10,753 nt of DNA, from positions 1 to 10,753 of the forward strand of contig JAITHN010000027.1 in the NCBI GenBank assembly GCA_031279745.1. Direction: 5' to 3'. The notes below the pieces were generated by a model. It had not been told where the DNA came from. It did not search any database and saw only the letters and a list, made by a program, of their open reading frames with translations. Origin of the DNA: Streptococcaceae bacterium. Its GTDB lineage: Bacteria; Bacillota; Bacilli; Lactobacillales; Streptococcaceae. A program made the translations under genes and the position numbers. Numbering within the stretch: position 1 is the first letter of the stretch; every line of letters begins with the position of its first letter. Shown here in pieces: positions 7,777 to 10,753 of the stretch.

Positions 7777-7816
7777 TTGTTACCCTCGTCTAGCAGATGT
7801 AGCGTTCGTAAAAAGG

Positions 7817-7846
7817 AGTTTTCCACAGAAAATAAAGTTTTCCACT
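7817..7846 (+). repeat. Two DnaA-box-like direct repeats, 19-bp period
   Basis: On the plus strand AGTTTTCCAC occurs twice (7817-7826 and 7836-7845), exactly repeated with a 19-bp period. Within them TTTTCCACA (7819-7827) differs from the DnaA consensus TTATCCACA at one position; TTTTCCACT (7838-7846) differs at two. Spacing near two helical turns would put both on the same DNA face. Confidence 0.5.
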
Positions 7847-7975
7847 TTTTTTCATAATATTCAGAACTTTCCCATATTTTGTTCCTAAATCTCCTGATAA
7901 ATTTTTACAAAATCTCTATATACGCCTATGTAAACACGTTAATTGTCCCTTCATTATTTTTTTTTACGCTTTTAC

Positions 7976-8060
7976 TTTATTTAAAAATGAGAAGAAAAAG
8001 AGAATGAAATGTGACTTTTTCCACAGTTCCATTCTCGAAATTCATTTTTTATTTAAAAAT
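7976..8060 (+). repeat. AT-rich 13-bp direct repeat flanking the gltBD terminator
   Basis: TTTATTTAAAAAT occurs exactly at 7976-7988 and 8048-8060 in the same orientation, 72 bp apart. The gltBD terminator lies between the copies and a DnaA-box palindrome lies eight bases beyond the right copy. Low complexity raises the odds of chance, but an exact 13-mer pair in this short span is notable. Confidence 0.6.
7995..8036 (-). terminator. Strong intrinsic terminator of the gltB-gltD operon
   Basis: On the minus strand GAGAATG (8036-8030) pairs with CATTCTC (8006-8000). The stem continues inward with GAA/TTT, a bulged C, and TGTGG/TCACA, closing a short A-rich loop. It is followed at once by TTTTTCTTC. 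It starts about 33 bases after the gltD stop, the right place and direction to end gltBD transcription. The inner stem contains a DnaA-box-like TTTTCCACA (8017-8025, plus sense). Confidence 0.88.
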
Positions 8061-8067
8061 CACAGGC

Positions 8068-8089
8068 GTTATCCACAGTTGTGGATAAC
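8068..8089. promoter_or_regulatory. Inverted pair of perfect DnaA boxes
   Basis: TTATCCACA (8069-8077) and its exact reverse complement TGTGGATAA (8080-8088) lie two bases apart; with flanking G and C the arms are 10 bp each. TTATCCACA is the established high-affinity DnaA box. The palindrome covers the last seven sense codons-plus-stop region of gltD, so it is both coding and a potential binding site. As RNA it would be a 9-bp hairpin with a four-base loop, but with no immediate T-run. Confidence 0.6.
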
Positions 8090-9499
8090 TTCCTTGTTGA
8101 GCATTCCATCTATGAGCTTTCTTCCTTCTCTGATCGCCCAGATAACCAAGCTTGGCCCTCGCTTCGCATCTCCTACCACAAAAACATCTTCATCATTTGT
8201 TGTATAATCATCAAAAACTTCAGTCACACCGGCATGTTGAAAAATGGATTTTTCCACACCAGTAAATCCCATTGCAAGAATGATTCTATCGCAGGGGATG
8301 ATCTCTTCACTCTCGAGGTCAAGAGAAAAGTCTTGTGCTACATTCGCGATTTTGGCTCCTACTACTCGATTCGACTCATCTGTCAGCACCTCTGTTATCG
8401 TCTTCTGATAGCGAGTCAAGTCTGTTTTCATTACGAATTCAGCCTCCTCTTGACCATAGCCTACCTTATTGACTCTAGGATATTCCGGCCATGGATTTGA
8501 AATCCCACGTTTTTTCGGGTTCTTTGGTAAAATCTCAAGTTGCAGAATATCCTTCGCGCCTCTTCGTACTGCTGTTGCAATACAGTCGTTCCCCGTATCT
8601 CCTCCACCGACAATAATGACCTTTTCCCCAACTAAGTCTTGCTCAACTTCGTTTGCCAAATAGGCTTTTGTCGATTTCGTTAAGAAATCAACTGCAAACT
8701 CAACACCTTCGGCATCTTTGCCTTTGACGTTTATTGCTCTTGGCGTTCCTGCCCCGATAGCTAGAACGATTGAATCAAACTCTTTTCTCAAATCATTCAT
8801 GCTCAGATTCCCACCTAATTCCATATTCGGAATAAAGGAAACTCCAACTTCTTCCATCACGTTGATGCGTCTTTGTACGATGGACTTGTCAAGCTTCATA
8901 TTCGGAATCCCGTACATGAGGAGTCCTCCAAAACGGTCGTTCTTCTCAAAGACTGTCACATCGAATCCAACTTGATTGGCACGCCATGCTGCTGAAAGCC
9001 CGGCAGGACCTGAACCTACAATTGCAATCCGTTTGCCGTTTTTCTCTGTTGGAATCCCCGTTTCATAGATCCAACCTTCTTCAAATGCTCGGTCAATGAT
9101 GAAGCGCTCATTATCATGAATGGTAACCCCACTGCCATTTAAGTACTCTGTACAACCTGCTTCACAAGGTGCAGGACACACTCTCCCAGTCATCTCCGGA
9201 AGAGGATTGGTTCTAGAGAGACGGAAAAACGCATTTTTTACATCGCCACGAGAAAGATAGTCGTTCCATTCAGGAATGAGGTTATCATTTGGGCAACCGC
9301 TTACTGCTCTCGTCTCCCCGTAAAAATTCCCTTGATGGCAAAAGGGTACACCACAACTCATACAGCGACTCGCCTGCGTTTGTCTCTCTTCCACGCCTAA
9401 TGGCGTTTGCAACTCGTTCCAATCACGAATGCGCTCTTCTACATCTCTATATGGATTATCTTTTCTCTTATATTTCAAAAATCCGAATGGATCTGCCAT
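8069..9499 (-). CDS. gltD: Glutamate synthase small (beta) subunit, NADPH-dependent
   Basis: GltD takes electrons from NADPH and passes them through FAD and iron-sulfur clusters to GltB, which makes two glutamates from glutamine and 2-oxoglutarate. The 476-residue protein has the N-terminal cysteines for 4Fe-4S clusters (C46, C49, C54 in CMSCGVPFC; C69; C108, C112, C116 in CPAPCEAGC). Next come the FAD-binding loop VGSGPAGLSAAW (161-172), FGGLLMYGIPNMKLDK (190-205) and the NADPH-binding loop VGGGDTGNDC (297-306). Near the C-terminus is the second FAD motif VFVVGDAKRGPSLVIWAIREGR. The ATG at 9499 has GGAGGGG just upstream, inside the gltB end; only one base separates the genes. The last residues EVIHNCG are encoded by a DnaA-box palindrome that also contains the stop. 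Product names vary (this family also includes NADPH-oxidoreductases), but the gltB neighbour settles it. Confidence 0.97.
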   Translation of the reverse strand: MADPFGFLKYKRKDNPYRDVEERIRDWNELQTPLGVEERQTQASRCMSCGVPFCHQGNFYGETRAVSGCPNDNLIPEWNDYLSRGDVKNAFFRLSRTNPLPEMTGRVCPAPCEAGCTEYLNGSGVTIHDNERFIIDRAFEEGWIYETGIPTEKNGKRIAIVGSGPAGLSAAWRANQVGFDVTVFEKNDRFGGLLMYGIPNMKLDKSIVQRRINVMEEVGVSFIPNMELGGNLSMNDLRKEFDSIVLAIGAGTPRAINVKGKDAEGVEFAVDFLTKSTKAYLANEVEQDLVGEKVIIVGGGDTGNDCIATAVRRGAKDILQLEILPKNPKKRGISNPWPEYPRVNKVGYGQEEAEFVMKTDLTRYQKTITEVLTDESNRVVGAKIANVAQDFSLDLESEEIIPCDRIILAMGFTGVEKSIFQHAGVTEVFDDYTTNDEDVFVVGDAKRGPSLVIWAIREGRKLIDGMLNKEVIHNCG

Positions 9500-9500
9500 T

Positions 9501-10753
9501 TTACACCCCTCCTTTCATTAAATGCTCAAATGTCAAGTTATCTAAAACTGATTCTGGCGTGCCAGAATCCTGAAGAACTTCACGAATATCCATCACTCGG
9601 TGGTAATCTTTTGGATAGACTTTTATAAATGCATGTTTCTCCGTTTCCCAGTTATTTAAAATAAATTCAGCCTTGGTTGAATCCGTATATAATAGATGCT
9701 TTTCGAGTAATTCTTTTAAAACTTCATCTCCAGACGTTTCGCCCCACTTGACCAAATCTACCATTTCCATATTACATTTTTCTGGAAGTTCTCCATCTGG
9801 ATCATAGACATAAGCCACTCCGCCGCTCATTCCAGCTGCGAAATTTCGCCCAACACTGCCGAGAACCAAAGCTACGCCTCCGGTCATATATTCGCAACCG
9901 TGATCGCCCACGCCTTCGACAACGACAGAAGCTCCTGAATTTCGGACGCAGAAACGTTCTCCTGCACGTCCTCTAAAGAAAGCCTCCCCGTTGTTGGCAC
10001 CGAAACAAGCTACATTTCCCGTAATAAAGGAGTCTGTTACATCATAGAGTGCATCCGTTGGTGGAGTTACAATTATCCTTCCACCACTCAGGCCTTTTGC
10101 AGTGTAGTCGTTTGCTTCTCCAACGAGTCGCAATACGACTCCTTTCGTCAGAAACGCTCCAAAACTTTGACCTGCAATGCCGTGATACTCATATACGAGT
10201 TTTCCATCTTCAATCCCATTATTCCCATATCTTTCAGCAATCCACCCGGAAATCCTTGACCCAACCGCACGGTCGACATTATTGATTGATTTTACAACTG
10301 AGAAGTTATGCTTGCTTGTCACGAGCTCTTCAGCAATCGAATCAAGTTCTTTCCACTTCCGTTTTTCGTCAAATGGATCTGATACTTTCCGCTCGATTGG
10401 CAAAGATTTTCCGATCACTCTTTCAAGACTAATCGTCTTTGCCTTATCGCTCAAATCCGTTCTAGGAACGAGGAGGTGACTCTCCCCGATAATCTCTTCA
10501 AGTGAATGATAACCAAGACTTGCAAGGTTTTCTCGTATTTCTTCTGCAAGGTAGGTAAACGCATTTTCAATATGCTCTACCTTGCCAACAAAGTGTTCGC
10601 GTAATTCTGGATTCTGAGTTGCCACACCAACTGGGCAGGTGTTCAAACTGCAAACACGCATCATGACACAACCGATCGCGACAAGAACTAAACTCGCAAA
10701 CGAGTACTCTTCAGCACCTAACATGGCAACTTTCAATACATCTTTTGCCGTCA
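9501..10753 (-). CDS. gltB: Glutamate synthase large (alpha) subunit, C-terminal part
   Basis: Only the last roughly 416 residues lie in the window; family members are about 1,500 residues, so the amidotransferase domain and most of the FMN domain are outside. The frame is open to the right edge, reading TAKDVLKVAMLGAEEYSF. A TTG at 10736 is an internal leucine, not a start. The end of the FMN/synthase domain carries the 3Fe-4S cysteines in CVMMRVCSLNTCPVG (about 10670-10628), with the expected C-x5-C-x4-C spacing. The C-terminal GXGXG beta-helix domain is clear (GIAGQSFGAFL, GLSGGRIIVTPP, GVGDHGCEYMTGG, GMSGGVAYVYD). It ends LTFEHLMKGGV, one base before gltD. The gene appears intact in the visible part. 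Confidence 0.97.
   Translation of the reverse strand, partial: TAKDVLKVAMLGAEEYSFASLVLVAIGCVMMRVCSLNTCPVGVATQNPELREHFVGKVEHIENAFTYLAEEIRENLASLGYHSLEEIIGESHLLVPRTDLSDKAKTISLERVIGKSLPIERKVSDPFDEKRKWKELDSIAEELVTSKHNFSVVKSINNVDRAVGSRISGWIAERYGNNGIEDGKLVYEYHGIAGQSFGAFLTKGVVLRLVGEANDYTAKGLSGGRIIVTPPTDALYDVTDSFITGNVACFGANNGEAFFRGRAGERFCVRNSGASVVVEGVGDHGCEYMTGGVALVLGSVGRNFAAGMSGGVAYVYDPDGELPEKCNMEMVDLVKWGETSGDEVLKELLEKHLLYTDSTKAEFILNNWETEKHAFIKVYPKDYHRVMDIREVLQDSGTPESVLDNLTFEHLMKGGV

Larger units (their letters stand above)
7702..8068 (-). other. AT-rich gltD-murD spacer with DnaA-box-like repeats
   Basis: No coding frame or RNA gene is recognisable in these 367 bp. It contains, from gltD toward murD: half of a DnaA-box palindrome, an AT-rich 13-mer, the gltBD terminator, a second copy of the 13-mer, a long AT-rich stretch (about 7850-7980), two DnaA-box-like TTTTCCAC repeats (plus-strand sense), two short hairpins and the murD ribosome-binding site. 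I see no good sigma-A promoter for murD, although the position requires one if the gltBD terminator is efficient. Confidence 0.7.

Noticed and set aside
7702..8068. The spacer as the main chromosomal origin
   Set aside because: No dnaA, dnaN, rpmH or gyrase genes flank it and the number of perfect boxes is small, so I keep only the weaker claim of an oriC-like DnaA-box cluster.
9501..10736. gltB reading started at the TTG at 10736 as a complete short gene
   Set aside because: The frame continues upstream to the window edge with conserved glutamate synthase sequence, so the TTG is an internal leucine.
1..10753. Mobile elements, CRISPR arrays, tRNA or rRNA genes
   Set aside because: No transposase or integrase frame, no regularly spaced repeats, and no cloverleaf or rRNA-like segment was seen; the window is almost fully filled by housekeeping genes.

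Overview
The window is an ordinary low-GC Gram-positive chromosome segment. All nine protein genes lie on the minus strand, so transcription runs from high to low coordinates. The protein sequences (a Firmicutes-type FtsZ tail ending PPFFRRNKR, SepF, DivIB with a POTRA domain, and YlmE directly after FtsZ) point to Bacillota. I infer the order Lactobacillales, possibly a Carnobacteriaceae or Enterococcaceae relative; genus and species cannot be read from the window.

Layout in transcription order: (1) 10753-8069, the end of gltB (large glutamate synthase subunit, cut by the window edge) and complete gltD (small subunit), one base apart and ended by a strong intrinsic terminator. (2) 8068-7702, a non-coding AT-rich spacer of 367 bp holding the terminator, several DnaA-box-like sequences, an AT-rich 13-bp direct repeat and two small hairpins. 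(3) 7701-4130, murD, murG and divIB, tightly packed, with genes overlapping or one base apart. (4) 4129-3910, a 220-bp spacer with a terminator-like hairpin inside a longer inverted repeat, then a weak candidate promoter. (5) 3909-1, ftsA, ftsZ, ylmE and sepF (sepF is cut by the left edge).

MurD and MurG make cytoplasmic and lipid-linked peptidoglycan precursors. DivIB, FtsA, FtsZ and SepF form and anchor the division machinery. YlmE is the PLP-binding YggS/PLPBP family protein commonly found in this cluster. GltB and GltD form NADPH-dependent glutamate synthase; their product feeds amino-acid metabolism, including the D-Glu that MurD's neighbour enzyme in the pathway consumes, but no direct link is implied.

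The coding genes are standard. The non-coding spacers are the interesting part. The gltD-murD spacer looks like a DnaA-binding cluster with AT-rich repeats, and its best element (two perfect inverted TTATCCACA boxes) contains the gltD stop codon. The divIB-ftsA spacer can be folded as an 11-bp outer stem closing two inner hairpins, one of them terminator-like. The usual upstream partner of murD (mraY) is missing; gltBD sits in its place.
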